Source of the DNA: Cheiracanthium punctorium
Taxonomy: Eukaryota > Arthropoda > Arachnida > Araneae > Cheiracanthiidae
Assembly (NCBI GenBank): GCA_038373885.1
Contig: JAWZYV010012274.1
Span: 1,364,001-1,428,000 of the forward strand
Length of the DNA: 64,000 nt
Direction of reading: 5' to 3'
Both the position numbers and the translations under genes were made by a program. Numbering within the stretch: position 1 is the stretch's first letter; the number at the start of each line of letters is the position of its first letter. Below, one piece after another: positions 45,867 to 57,481 of this stretch. The notes under the pieces were generated by a model that was not told where the DNA came from, searched no databases, and saw nothing but the letters and a program-made list of their open reading frames with translations.

Positions 45867-46668
45867 CTAAATCTTCGTAGTATTCAAAGGTATCTGGGTT
45901 ACACAGTATATCCCACTCTCTCTCAACACATCTTGTAATCGCACATCCTTTAAAAATTTTATAGTAATATACATTGCAGGTTTAATCAGTAATAAATTGT
46001 CTGTATGTTCCCATATTCTGTCGTAAAACCTATTAGCAATTTCATGCACATCGAGCATTATTGCTACTGAGTCGAATGTTTCAACTTTATGAACCCATAG
46101 CTCTTCAGCCAACGATGCTGCATCTTTTAAATCTGCGTTGTCTTTTATGCAATCGCGCACAGAATCTCGAAGAATCTTTAAAAGATACCGTGTAGCCAGG
46201 CTCACATCTATCGAAGCGGGTAAGTGCTCTTCAATATGTCTTTCCTCAAAAGCCTTATAAGCGTTTAAAAAGTCCATAGAACTGTAAATTTTATCTAATG
46301 TAGCTGAAGTGATAAAGTTGTGTTTATCGTTCATTTCAGTCCACTGATGGAAAGATAAAGTAATACTTTTACTAAAAATCTTACCATTCTCCGTTGTTTT
46401 GTTCGTAGTGAACGTAAAATTCTCGAAGTCAGGGCTATCGAATGTTATTTGATGCGTAGTAGCCTTGGATAAACCTGTTAGATCGTCGGAAGTTTTGGGT
46501 AAAGTAGTTCTGTACATTATAAGCTCAATCCATTCAGGATGAATGGTTATGCCTTCCTTGGACGCGTAGAATTTCTTTGAAAACTTTGTAAATCGTCTTA
46601 TGTGTACTTCTACAGCTCCTTTAAACGTGGTTAGAATACACAAACACCGAATCTCCTATGTAGATCAT
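45867..46668 (-). CDS. PC4-like protein, right copy, with the same break
   Basis: Identical to the left copy, including the GTT TAA junction (46626-46621). That excludes an independent sequencing error in one arm, unless the arms were assembled from the same reads. Confidence 0.5.
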
Positions 46669-46704
46669 TCCGTCAGGTATTTCGTCTTCCAAAAACACCA
46701 AACT

Positions 46705-46796
46705 CTGAAAAAAAAAAATAAAAGAAACAATAAAGTTATGTTTCAGATATGTTAAAAATTGAGAGTAATTTTCATAAACAGAAATTAGGTACTTAC
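46705..46796 (-). other. Probable 92-bp intron between the two cargo ORFs (right)
   Basis: Mirror copy of 38881-38972 with identical donor and acceptor. Confidence 0.55.
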
Positions 46797-46797
46797 A

Positions 46798-47520
46798 TTA
46801 GGATTGTCTCCTGATCTTCTTGGCTACGTCTTCTACACTTGCAGTATCTATTCTTCTTCGCTTGTCTTGAGAATGCGTTGTTTTCATCTTTCTAAAAGTA
46901 AGACTCACACGTACACCCATTCTATTTTTTTGTCGCGGAATTCCATGGGTCCATGTTTTGTTCGTGGGAGGGTTCATAGTTAAGAGCGTATTTGATTTTA
47001 ATTCGATCCTTTTAGTAGCATACTTGGGTCTCTTAAACACCATAGTACGTGTTTCTCCAAAACTGAGAGAGCATATAGGATAATTATCTTGTAAATCTGA
47101 TTCATCGTCTTTATGTTGTCCTATGCAGTCATTTCCATTCTCGTAACGATTAACAAGAACAAAGTTAAAATCCAGTCCAGTCAGTTTCTCTACACCCTCT
47201 TTGAGTTCTTGAAGGAGGGGTGACCAAGGATCGCTTTGTAAGGTCAGCCCTGAAAAAGTGTAACACACGTTGATATTTCCAAAAGCAGCAATCTTTCTGG
47301 CAATAGGATAGGCTTTGTTCTTAATTAAAACTTGACTTTGTTCTGGCGGCAGATAAGAGATTTCCTTTTCCAGTCTTTGAAAAATTTCATCGGAAGAATT
47401 AAACACGTTTTCGTGAATCACAAGATTAAGTCCGTCTTCCATTGCCCCCGCATCTTTAGAAATGTTTGCTGCTTTCTTACAAACATTTCCTTCTGTTGAA
47501 AAATGCGTAGTACGTTTCAT
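46798..47520 (-). CDS. ALKBH2-like: ALKBH2-like Fe(II)/2-oxoglutarate dioxygenase, right copy
   Basis: Encodes the same 240 residues as the left-arm copy with no amino-acid change. The two genes point inward, toward the element core. Confidence 0.92.
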   Translation of the reverse strand: MKRTTHFSTEGNVCKKAANISKDAGAMEDGLNLVIHENVFNSSDEIFQRLEKEISYLPPEQSQVLIKNKAYPIARKIAAFGNINVCYTFSGLTLQSDPWSPLLQELKEGVEKLTGLDFNFVLVNRYENGNDCIGQHKDDESDLQDNYPICSLSFGETRTMVFKRPKYATKRIELKSNTLLTMNPPTNKTWTHGIPRQKNRMGVRVSLTFRKMKTTHSQDKRRRIDTASVEDVAKKIRRQS

Positions 47521-48494
47521 TTTCTGATGATTAAAACAAAATAATCAATGGTAAAACAGAAGAAAAAAAAAAGCTACTGGATTCTCCAACACTTGGAAGT
47601 TCCAGGAAATCTCACCAAAACACACCAAATAAATATCAGCAACTGAGATACACAGGGTGTTGCCAATCTCGGAATGTAAAATTTTTCCCACTCGCACTGT
47701 TGCCATTCACTCCAAATATTACAAGAAAACCAACTCAACCCTTCCGTCTAACAAAATCCCCTCCGCGATTGGCCAGCGCAGTCGGTAGCCACGCCTCCGA
47801 GCAGACAGTGTTGTCAACAGATCCACCCCCCCGGAGGGGTTTCGAACCGTCATGTTGGGAACGCGTTACAGCAAGCAGATGATGCAATACAAAAAACACG
47901 TGGTTACTTCGGACTTAGCGATTTTCTTTTCGATGAATATTAAACACGTACATTACAGTCGATAGTAGATACACCACATTAATTAATTATCACTCTTAAT
48001 ACAGATTATTAATATGCTAACACGGTAATTGGTTTAATTAATTTCAATGTTGCATTAATAATAAATCAAAGAGGTTAATTAATTAAATAGTTTTAATTAA
48101 TTCCACGCAATAAAGATAGCCACGTGGGTGTGGGGAAATGTATTAAGTCAAGTAACGTACAGATTCAATCGCACTTATTAATTAATGAAATATAGTTAAT
48201 TAATTCTGCGCATGAAGACTGTCACGTGGTTTTTCATTCACACTCAGGAATAACTAGTTGTCTTAATTAAGCTATTTTAATTTACCAATACACACTCGTT
48301 ACCATGTGTAACTCTCGAGAAAAAAACGACAATAATTATTTACTAATTAATTACTAATTAACTACAACTCGTTTTACACTCGTTCCCGCGTGCACTTTCT
48401 AGAAAAAATCACAAGTCCGCATGTTATCAGCGAAAATTTTTCCGAAGTCCCCCATTCCGAAACTAAAAGACACTTCAATCTTTAGCGGTGTTAA

Positions 48495-48572
48495 GTCGGG
48501 CCCCGACTAGCCAGGTTGATAGGGCTTCGGACTGCGGACCCATTAATGCGGGGTTCGAGTCCCACTGCCGAC
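48495..48572 (+). tRNA. tRNA-like sequence in the right arm
   Basis: Exact inverse of 37106-37183, with the same A and B boxes and the same weak stems. Confidence 0.4.
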
Positions 48573-49055
48573 AAGTAAAAATAAAATAATTTTTACAAAT
48601 AAATCCAAGTCCATAAATTATTTCTAAAATTCAATAATAGATGGCAGCACTAACATTAATTAATTAAATAAATTAACTAAAATTCAGTAATTAAATAAAT
48701 CATTAAAATCAGTTCCAAGCACTAAAAGATTCTAAGTCCCATTCCAAAAAAAAGGTAGTTCCTAAACATAACACAAGATGGCAGCACTAAAATTAATTAA
48801 AATAAATTAAAAGCAAATTGTACAATTCTGGCCAAAGATTCTGCGAAAAATTCTAAGTCCCATACCGAAACTAAACCCCGTTGCCATTCCCGTGAAAAGA
48901 AATTCGGTGTTGCCACCCTGTAAAGAAATACCCTCGTAACCTTTCACGAAAATAAAAACGAAACTAATAGCAGACATCACATCCAGGAAGTAAACAACTC
49001 AACCATCCAGGAGGGAAACCACTCAACCAAAAGGAGGAAAACAGCTCAACTCCAC

Positions 49056-49123
49056 TCGTGACGTCACTTCCGGCCACGCCCCCTATGACGTCATAGCCAC
49101 GCCCCCTTCATGACGTCACTTCC
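49056..49123. promoter_or_regulatory. Terminal cluster of three CRE sites and two GC boxes (right)
   Basis: Mirror image of 36555-36622, with TGACGTCA at 49059-49066, 49086-49093 and 49111-49118. Confidence 0.55.
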
Positions 49124-49150
49124 GCCGCATACAAGCCTGCCCTTACTACT

Positions 49151-49156
49151 AGGGAC
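49151..49156. other. 6-bp target-site duplication, right copy
   Basis: AGGGAC directly follows the ACTACT terminus and matches 36522-36527 exactly. Confidence 0.85.
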
Positions 49157-49369
49157 TCTTTGCACACATACAAATTCCTTTTTTTACATTCTTTTTTAGC
49201 AAATAAGAACTAAGTACAGGGTGTGTCACAATCCCCCCCCCACCCTCCGGGTTTGGAAAGCTTATAAAAATATATATATTACCAATACAGCAACAAAGCT
49301 GACTTTATTGGAGAAATAAATGTTACAAGTTTTATTTCGGAAAAATCCAATATGTGACCCTTTCGTGAC

Positions 49370-49408
49370 AGCGACGGATTGGTGCAATTTTGTCGGGGGT
49401 GGGCAGTT
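49370..49408 (+). repeat. One-ended hAT-like fragment
   Basis: CGACGGATTGGTGCAATTTT followed by GTCGGGGGTGGGCAG is the same end as at 13431-13468 and related to the MITE at 2891-3031. Confidence 0.45.
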
Positions 49409-49518
49409 AGTTTGTTCTGCAAGAAAGACAAAGCTTACAATGTTTTTTTTTCTCCAGTAAAGTCTTCTCCAAGAAAGAAACATTGAAGTTTCATTTCACA
49501 AACAACGGGCTTTCTCGT

Positions 49519-49593
49519 TGTTGGATTGGACGAGGTTCTGCCGACGTCAATCGCTTTCTTCCGTGGCCACCTCGATCTCCGGACCTAATTCCA
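49519..49593 (+). pseudogene. mariner-type transposase relic
   Basis: A 25-codon stretch reads CWIGRGSAD then LPWPPRSPDLIP, matching the RWIGRGG...WPPRSPDLTP signature just before the last catalytic acid of insect-type mariner/Tc1 transposases. The frame dissolves on both sides. An ACAGGGTG at 49217 could be the element's terminus. A dead fragment. Confidence 0.65.
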
Positions 49594-49599
49594 GGCTCC

Positions 49600-51142
49600 C
49601 AATGTGAATCTCCCAAGATACACGTCTCCATAACTTGGACATTTCGTTAAGTTGAACGCTTTTCTGAGGAACGTGTTCATAATATGGAAATACACTTCCA
49701 TAAGTTGGATACCTCTGAAAGTTGGACACTTTTTGAGGGAAGCACAAGTGTCCAACTTTCTGAGGTTTCACGATATTTTCAAAACTACATGTGGAAATGG
49801 AACCAAAATGTATTTTGTAGAGTTAGAAATACTCTGATTCTGATGAAAATTTAATTTATGCATGTTCATACTTATGATTTTTGAAGAATGATTTAATAGT
49901 TCTTTATTTAATAAAATCAAAAGAAAAATGACAAAAAGTCGTCATCTTTGCTATTTCGTAAATTACTTTTTGCAATAAAATACAGTCAAATGCATCCAAG
50001 TTCAGCAGTTAACTTAAATTACTCTTTAATATTAAAGAGGTCATTTCGAGATTTCGGTAACTTATGCACTATTCGTTGGAGATAATTGTATTTATTTATT
50101 TTGACATATACTGAGTTCAGAGGTATCAAGTGAAAAGACAAAGCCGCTATGAAGCTTTCAAAAGCTCGATTTTTTAAAAAAAGGTATATGACTATTAGAC
50201 AAAAATTACTGTTTACAATAATGATGAAAATTTATCGCATTAAAACGATTTAACTTTCTATTGTCTATACGTCAACTAATCTTCCCCCCCCCCTCTTGGT
50301 ACGTGTTTGTTTTCGTTTCTCGGTTTTTTTTTTCTTTAGGAAAGGGAGGAAGTAAGATTTGTACATTTAAATTGATATTACATAGTAATGTATTTTGTAA
50401 TTTAAAACACTAGAATCAACAGAGAAAGTTTGCTGAAAATTGTTATAAGATTTGATGAACAGAATACACCCACTCAAAAAAAAAAAAAAAAAAAAAAAGT
50501 ATTCAAGTAGTGTAAGCCAAAATTTTCTGCTTTGATTTTTGTGAATAACTGCTTAAAGTTTTGAAAAAATACTCATTTTGAAAGAAACTCTAGAAGTTTT
50601 ATTATATACGACTTGATTCATTTTTAATGAGTGACATTAGTGACTATGTATAACAGATATAGGAAATTTAATTTACGTTCGTGTAATTTTTTGCGTGGAT
50701 GTACGAATTGTATATATTTTAATTTGTACGGCCGGAATGCAAATGCAGCTTGTTAATTTTTCTAACATTAAAATGTTCTGCTTTAAAAATCTTAAATTGC
50801 ATTAAATGTCTTTGGTTTTAACATTTTCTTTGTAATTTTGATTAAGATATTATTTCTAACAAATAAATAATAATCTATGAAATTCACATTAATGTTTTAG
50901 GTATAAAACTCTTCAATTCGTTTACAGAAAAAAAATAGTTTATCTACTACTTCTGTCATCTTATGTTTTTTTCTTAACGTTTCGATATTTTTCAGTTTAA
51001 TAAGATTGCACCTGAGATTTCAGTGTGCCTCTCTCCATTCCTCGGATTAAAAAAAAAAAATATTGTAACATTTATTGAAACTAGACAAGTAAAAATATTA
51101 AAACCATATAAATATTATATATTTATTTATTTATGTATTAAT
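49600..51142. other. AT-rich intergenic DNA
   Basis: Contains poly-A and poly-C tracts (50286-50293, 50478-50499) and no recognisable gene. An internal TCCAACTT/AAGTTGGA block repeats at 49697-49765. Confidence 0.45.
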
Positions 51143-51739
51143 ACAAAATGTTTAAAAAATATCTGGCAAATTGAAAAGGGTCGTAAAGAGAACCAAGAGG
51201 ATTCAGAATTGCACAGCACTGCACTGTCTACAACGTGGTCTACATACACCTCTTAAAAGTCACTTAAAACAGGGTTCTCCCCGAGCCTTTCTGACCTGGC
51301 GCATCGCCCGACATGTTTTCGTGACCGCCCATCAGAAAATTCAGAATATCATTTCAAATGCTTTAATTCGATAGAATTACACGTTGTAGCTTCATAATGC
51401 TGCCCGGCTGACTAACATTTTTGAGTAGATTACTGCTTAAAAAGTGTTGTGAAGTTTCCAAACTACGCTTTTTGGTAAATTTCAATATTAAAAAAAAATT
51501 TAAAATATTGGTCGAAAGTCGATAATTATAAACTGCATGTCATTTTGAATTAATAAAATCATTAGTAATAAAGCTTAATAAGTAAAATTAAATAACATTT
51601 CAACAACTTCTGTGAAGTGATTATTAAGAGGTGCACGAAGACGACGTTTTTGACCTTGCACTGCTGTGCAATTCTGAGCGGTCGCTTGGTTCTTTCCATC
51701 ACTCATTACAATTTACCAGATATTTTTGAAACACCCTGT
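51143..51739. mobile_element. TIR element related to 12883-13288
   Basis: About 125 bases at each end are imperfect inverted copies: the left AAAAAATATCTGGCAAATTG, GAACCAAG and CAGAATTGCACAGCA blocks recur inverted at about 51655-51730. The right end is CAAAATATCTGG-type followed by ACACCCTGT; the left end is worn. Shares a subterminal block with the element at 12883. No transposase. Confidence 0.65.
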
Positions 51740-52515
51740 TTATTAATGTATATGTAAGTGCGGTTGAGTGTTTACATGCATGCGAGCTGCGCACACTTTA
51801 GATACGTTGATACATGCATCCGTAAGAAGCTAAGGACACAGCCTACCTCTATTCAAACCGGAAACTATGCCTATACTCACCAGCGAAGGACACATTCGGG
51901 CCCACAGAGTTAACGAGCAGGTCCGCCTAACGTATGGTTTGGCTGGTCCGCCAAATAGGTTTCTGCTTGAAAGCGGGTCTTCAGTGGCCCGCTATCAGAC
52001 TCTCGTCCCTATTTTTCTCAAACATGGATGTCCGTGCTTATACGTTTGCTGAACATTGTACTGTAGTATATATCTTTCTCTGGTTATCTCAACAGCCGGT
52101 ATCTTTCCTAGCTTTCTCATTACAAACTCAGTAATGCACTTTCGCTCTCTCAAATTATTCAAATAGTAAAATCATAGGTCACTTCCCGGATGCTAAAAAC
52201 CAATCTTCATACCCTCCTTCCCTTGCATGCTTACATAGTCAACTGTAAAAGTTTATAGAGGCCTGAGGCAATGTATATGCATAATATGAATAATTTATGA
52301 TTCAATTTTTAAACAATATTAAAAAAATATAAAATCAATTGTCCCTTCAGTATATGCATTTTGTGAAATGAAAAAGTCTTATTTGCGAAATCAGGGTCAG
52401 AATTTTAAATGGTGTATTTTTATTATTGTCTGTAAAATGATTTACTAAAGGATTACTATAATTTTGCTATTGCGAGGGAGAAAAAACTGAAATATTCTAT
52501 TTATATTTATTTCAA
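51740..52515. other. Intergenic, no supported gene
   Basis: A less AT-rich patch at 51840-52050 has overlapping open frames of 61-66 codons with no recognisable family. It could be an old repeat. Confidence 0.35.
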
Positions 52516-52977
52516 CAGAAGTGGCCAAATCGTGGAGCATGTGCCAAACTTGATGCATTTGACGATTTCAAGTGGCGCATTGCATCAATGCGCCTACTTA
52601 CTGCTGTGAGACAGATTAACGATTTTCGAAATAATTTTGTGCCCGAAAATATTTTATTTCTTATAATTTATGCTACATCTAGACGAAACATTTGTACACT
52701 CCAAAATTGAAATAAAAAATGAAACCATTTCTGATCCCCCTATCAAATGCCCGAAAAATTAATTCTAGAAATATCTTCCTTAGAACAACAGTTTCAATCG
52801 CATGTTCACACGTTATTACTTTATCCTCTCCTAAATTAAAGCTTATCAGTATTTATATTTTCCGACTGTACCCCTGAACGTTAGGAAGTAAAAAAGGTGC
52901 TTGAGTTGTATAGCACGTCTGAAATCGACCGAAAAAAAAAAATTGGTGCATGATATGCAAAATATTGGCCACCCTTG
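52516..52977. mobile_element. hAT-like non-autonomous element
   Basis: The inverted ends CAGAAGTGGCCAA and CAAGGGTGGCCAA are both followed within about 10-20 bases by GCATG-containing motifs. The interior is AT-rich and without ORFs. No clear 8-bp duplication. Confidence 0.4.
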
Positions 52978-54475
52978 ATTTACCTAACCTTTTTTTCATT
53001 TATTAAAAAGGACAATTTGATATTCAAAAATTCCAGTACTATTCTTATACTTTAAAACAACCAAAACGACTGTATAAATTCATTCTTCTATTAGTTATAG
53101 AGCAGACATACAGTAATGTTTGAATTTCTGTCAACGGAACGGACAATCTTCCCCCTTCAAAACATCAAGCAGTTGCCTGTTTACAGTTTTATTCCGCTTG
53201 AAAATGCATGATTGATTGCGTTTAGCAGGATTAATCTTTTAGAACTTTTTCATTTTTAAAGAAAGAGCGCAAAAATATTCTAAAAAGGAGGGAGGCAGAA
53301 AACTGTATTTTAATACTGGACAAAGGATTTTCCAATCTTATAAGTACACAGCAGTATGATTGTGAGAGTAAGTGACTGTTTAACCGTTTGAAAAACACCA
53401 AAAATCATATCTAAGCCTCATGCAATCACATTAAAATTGATTACAATATCTGCACGATATTTTGAATTTAAAAGCCCTCACCTTCAAGTTTATCTTTAAT
53501 CTGTCAGATCTGGTAATCCAATAGCCTCCTTGTTGAAGTGAAGTAAGTATCCTATGAATGGTGCATGCAATATTTCCGACAGCCACTAATCCAAAGTACT
53601 GCGCTCCAAAACGACGATAGACAAACAGGGAACTGTTTTCAAAATTGAACGGAAAAAAACAAACGACAACAACGATTTTTTACGAATTATTTGCACTGGG
53701 AAAGTTTATGAAGCTAATCAAACAGTTGATAGTGAGCGAATTTTTTTCGTTGCAACGAAAGAGAAACAGTCGAAATGTTGATGGAGAGAAAACGAAGAGC
53801 TTAAGGGATGCGGAGGTGGGAAATACGTCCTTCGCAAAATGAGGTGCTCCTTAGGTTATTTTGAGTTAACCAGAAGGAAAGGTTGCCAGACTTTGATTTT
53901 AAATTGAAGAGAAAAACATTCTCGCCGATGCAAAGGAGGAGATTACGCAACCGAAATAATAACTTCGTGGAACCACGAGGGATAGAGATTCGTGTCAGTA
54001 ACTCAAAGATTTTTTGTGAAAGTATTCCAGATAAATATTACAGAAAAGTTGTTTTGTAACATGTACATTAGCTTTAACAACAGACAATGAAATAACGGTT
54101 TGGGTTTATCGAGTTCTTCAACAGGCTCATCTCTAATTTGGGACAAGGAGGGGGGGGGGTATCCGTTTTAGAAAGTGAAATTCCGTAAAATTTGAGAAAC
54201 CGTCATCTTATGAAGATGTTTTCCCTCACTCTTTGTTTTATAGATATTGGATTAAACATTAACTTCTACTTCTAATGCCAAATGGTTTTTCAGGTGATAC
54301 TAATTTTCGAGAAACACAAAAGCAGTAATAAATATTGAATGCCTTGAATTTAATTTTACAACATAAAAAAGAACGTTATTGATACTTTTAATTTTAATTG
54401 TCGCAAAAGAAAGCTATTCAGATCTATATTAACAGTTTAATGTGTGTATTCATTTCTTTCATACAGATTTAAAAA
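52978..54475. other. Intergenic, no supported gene
   Basis: Includes a G homopolymer at about 54150-54159 and a 65-codon frame (53645-53842) with no recognised motif. Confidence 0.4.
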
Positions 54476-54486
54476 TTTTTAAGGTT

Positions 54487-54528
<42 letters not shown>

Positions 54529-54539
54529 AACCTTAAAAA
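54476..54539. repeat. Palindrome centred on (TA)n
   Basis: TTTTTAAGGTTTTTCA, a run of AT dinucleotides, then the exact inverse. It could extrude as a hairpin. Confidence 0.85.
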
Positions 54540-54548
54540 TTGCCTTAA

Positions 54549-54635
54549 ACAATGCTCTAAGGGCTTATATCTGGATCAGTAAGTAGGGGGAAAAAAACAC
54601 CCCGAAAAGAAAAATGTAGCAGTAATCAGCTATTC

Positions 54636-54687
<52 letters not shown>

Positions 54688-54773
54688 GAATAGCTGATTA
54701 CTGCTACATTTTTCTTTTCGGGGTGTTTTTTTCCCCTACTTACTGATCCAGATATAAGCCCTTAGAGCATTGT
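54549..54773. repeat. Second palindrome centred on (TA)n, about 92-base arms
   Basis: The left arm (54549-54641) and right arm (54681-54773) are inverse copies with one G/C homopolymer difference, around a TA run of about 40 bases. It lies 9 bases from the preceding palindrome. No target duplication or ORF. Confidence 0.9.
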
Positions 54774-55532
54774 CACAAATGTATTATCGTGTAGTATACG
54801 CAATATTAACATAATTAATATTATTATAATTTTTAATTACTATTACTTTTATTATTTTTAATTAATTTTTAATTTCATATACTGATAACATGTTTTAAAA
54901 GTTTTAATTAGCTATAATTTAAAATTCCTTTAGTACTCTTTACCTATTTAAGACTGTACCTTTTTGCGCATTGGTAAGTTATACTAGTTTTTTACAATCC
55001 CCCCCCCGCCAATTGCTGTTTTTGTAATGTTTACTCTCTTTTTAACTACATTGTTCTGGCTACAATATTATTGGGTTGTTTAATTTCTGTCTTTTTTTTT
55101 ACTCCTTGGATCTCGCTGCTTTTTTTTTTTTTTTTTTTTTTTTTTTGGCATCATCTCTGAGCTTTTTACTCCCTGTTTGGTTCTTTACTACGTTTGCTTT
55201 TCCATTTAACTATATTAATTCAAGGGATGGCACCTGAAGATTAGATCTTGATTAATCTAGTTTCCAGTTCATCTCCACTTTTTTAGATTCTTGTAGTTAG
55301 GCTTAGGACTACGAGATCTCACTTGCTAATTATTTCGAACTTTTTTAGCTCTTATAGTTCTGTTTTCTTTTGCTATAGAGGTTTGTGTACAACACTTAGG
55401 GCCTATGTCTCCATTATTTTCATGGTTCCGGGATTTTTTTTAATGGTGTTTTTGTTTTGTGCTTACTCTCGATCGATGGATTAATGGGATATCCATATTA
55501 CGTAAGTTTGGCTTTTTTATATTATATATATA
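54774..55532. other. AT-rich intergenic DNA
   Basis: T homopolymers at 55121-55146 and nearby. Nothing else supported. Confidence 0.45.
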
Positions 55533-55700
55533 TACAGGGTGCCCCAAAAGGTGGTAAGGGGCTTTAATTCTTTATCTATTAGAGATAACTGGGCAGTTTT
55601 AATTGAAAAAATGTTCAAAACAAAGTCGGAAATAAGACTCCGTTAAGAGTCTTATTTCCTCTCATTAATTTTCAAAAAGTTACACTCCTTAAATTTGTAC
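55533..55700 (+). repeat. One-ended TIR fragment (CAGGGTGCCCC)
   Basis: ACAGGGTGCCCCAAAAGG after a TA run resembles mariner-type termini, but no inverse partner is found nearby. A hairpin with 13-base perfect arms (GGAAATAAGACTC / GAGTCTTATTTCC) lies at 55628-55659. Confidence 0.4.
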
Positions 55701-57410
55701 ACGACCCCCGTACAAAACAATTCCTAATTAGTAAAATGTGCCCATATGCTAATGAGATGGCATACAAAATCTGAAAATTATACTTTAAAAAGTGTCAGAG
55801 ATACATGGTCCCCCACATTCGATTACGGGTCCTGGACCCAGGATAAAGACGGGCCTCATTCTCCCCCATCCCCTTTTATTTCAGCCGTGTAATGCATTAA
55901 AATTGCACTGTTATTTATTACCCCTACTCGTTTTAGAATGTAATTTAACCTGCAAATAAGGGGGATAATTATGGTAACTATTTTGTAAGCCCAAACTTGA
56001 TTATTTATAAAATTATTTTACTTCAAAATGACAAGAGTTCACAGTACCCTATGTAAGTATTCAGTTTCATACTAAAGGAGCTAAACTTTAGGAATACTAA
56101 TGATGATTACATTTGACTTATTTCATTTAAAATAAAACCTCATGTATGATAACAATACCATCCAGCTATGGGCCCCCCTTAAAGCCCGGACCTGGAAGAA
56201 TTGTCCCTCCTGTCCCTCTCCCTCGGATTGCCTGGTAGGAAGAGAGGATGGAGATAATACGCACCCAAGTTCACACAACTCCCGCAATGACAATTTTCCT
56301 AACTTTTATGATAAACGGTTTATCATAAATATGTGAAACTTTTTGCAGAATAATTGCAGCAAATGAACTTAAAGGAAAAATTTAGAATTTTTCCATACAA
56401 GTTACACTCTCACCTACGATAAAGCCATATGAATAATAAAACTTTCAGGGAAAATTCTGAACCAGATTGTCACATTTCGAAATTTGCTGAAGCAAGTCAC
56501 ACACCCTGATAAGTTAATAGTAAGAATATTTCACGCCGGCGGCAGCTCCAAAAAAAAAAAAAAAAAAAATTAAAAAAACTGTCTTTTCTCAACGTCAATG
56601 ATATATTTTTTTCATATCTTTCATGGTTATTTGAAAAATAAGCCTTAAATCAATCAGCCATTCCACGCGAGGCCGGTTGCGCCACATGTTGGGTGACTCC
56701 TTGAACTTCGGGAAACCTTAAATCACTTGTTTATACGAAATAAAACTCATATTAATACACTGACTTACTCAAGATGCTGGCAGAATATCTAGAACTGAGT
56801 CAACAAAACCCCTCCCCTCCCCGTAAGTAAATAAAAGTCTATGTTGAAACAAAGAAAGGGTTGGAAGTTTTTTCTTCTTTCTTAAAACAGTGGCATCACC
56901 TTCTAACCTTAGCCTTGGCAAAGAAAATAAATTAAGGCTTTATTTCCGCATTGTAAGGAAGTATTGTTTTGAGAGGAAATTGACGGACACCTTGTTCCTT
57001 CAGAAAACACTTGGTTTCCAAAGGAACAATTTCTAAGAAAACTCGGTTAATCCAAAATGAAGTAGAAAGTACGGGATAACTAAAATTTCTGTTAAACCAA
57101 TACATGTGTACGAAGCTAGAAGAATAGGCCCATTATACTTAAACATTACATAACTTATTACTGTTTGAAACTAAGGAAATAGCCCTTTCAGACATGATTA
57201 AATAATTTCTCTTTAAATTAACTTTTGAGTTCCTTTGATAGCAGATATTAAATTTTTTGTAAAAAAAACCCTGATAAATTATGTTGGAGAAAAATTGGTT
57301 TTTCTTCATCTGCATAAACTAGGACGTTCATCCTACATGATAGAATAGGTAATTTTTGTGTCCTCGATAGTGGACGCAGGGTCTGAAAGGGATAAATACA
57401 TCTCGTGTGC
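55701..57410. other. Intergenic, no supported gene
   Basis: Short open frames only. A poly-A tract lies at about 56551-56569. Confidence 0.45.
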
Positions 57411-57481
57411 GTGTGTGCTCTACGTCTTTCAATAGTGCCTTTCAGCGTGTGTGCTCTACGTCTTTCAATAGCACCTTTCAA
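57411..57481. repeat. 36-bp tandem repeat, two copies
   Basis: GTGTGTGCTCTACGTCTTTC begins at 57411 and again at 57447. The units differ at a few bases near their ends. An open frame across it is repetitive and not believed. Confidence 0.8.

Larger units (their letters stand above)
36528..49150. mobile_element. Maverick/Polinton-like element with giant (about 5.24 kb) inverted repeats
   Basis: The ends are AGTAGTAAGGGCAGGC and its exact inverse, giving 5'-AG...CT-3' termini. A perfect 6-bp duplication, AGGGAC, lies immediately outside (36522-36527 and 49151-49156). A 6-bp target duplication with AG/CT ends is the hallmark of Maverick/Polinton elements. The arms are 36528-41770 and 43906-49150. 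I see only two differences, both single-base homopolymer changes: six against seven G near 37855/47826, and ten against eleven T near 41392/44280. Each arm carries an ALKBH2-like gene, a downstream ORF with a PC4-like start, a tRNA-like segment and CRE-rich termini. The core (41771-43905) has a second palindrome. No polymerase B, integrase, ATPase, protease or capsid gene is present, so the element is probably non-autonomous. Confidence 0.8.
43906..49150 (-). repeat. Right terminal inverted repeat arm (5245 bp)
   Basis: Begins TAAATTTTGC at 43906, the inverse of the left arm's inner end. It is preceded by a tandem duplicate of its first 40-50 bases (about 43836-43890), so the right inner junction is duplicated. 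Confidence 0.85.

Noticed and set aside
36528..49150. Inverted duplication explained as a fold-back sequencing artefact
   Set aside because: A perfect 6-bp duplication and unrelated flanks bound the structure, the core is asymmetric, and the inner palindrome and third module are diverged, none of which a simple hairpin read would give.
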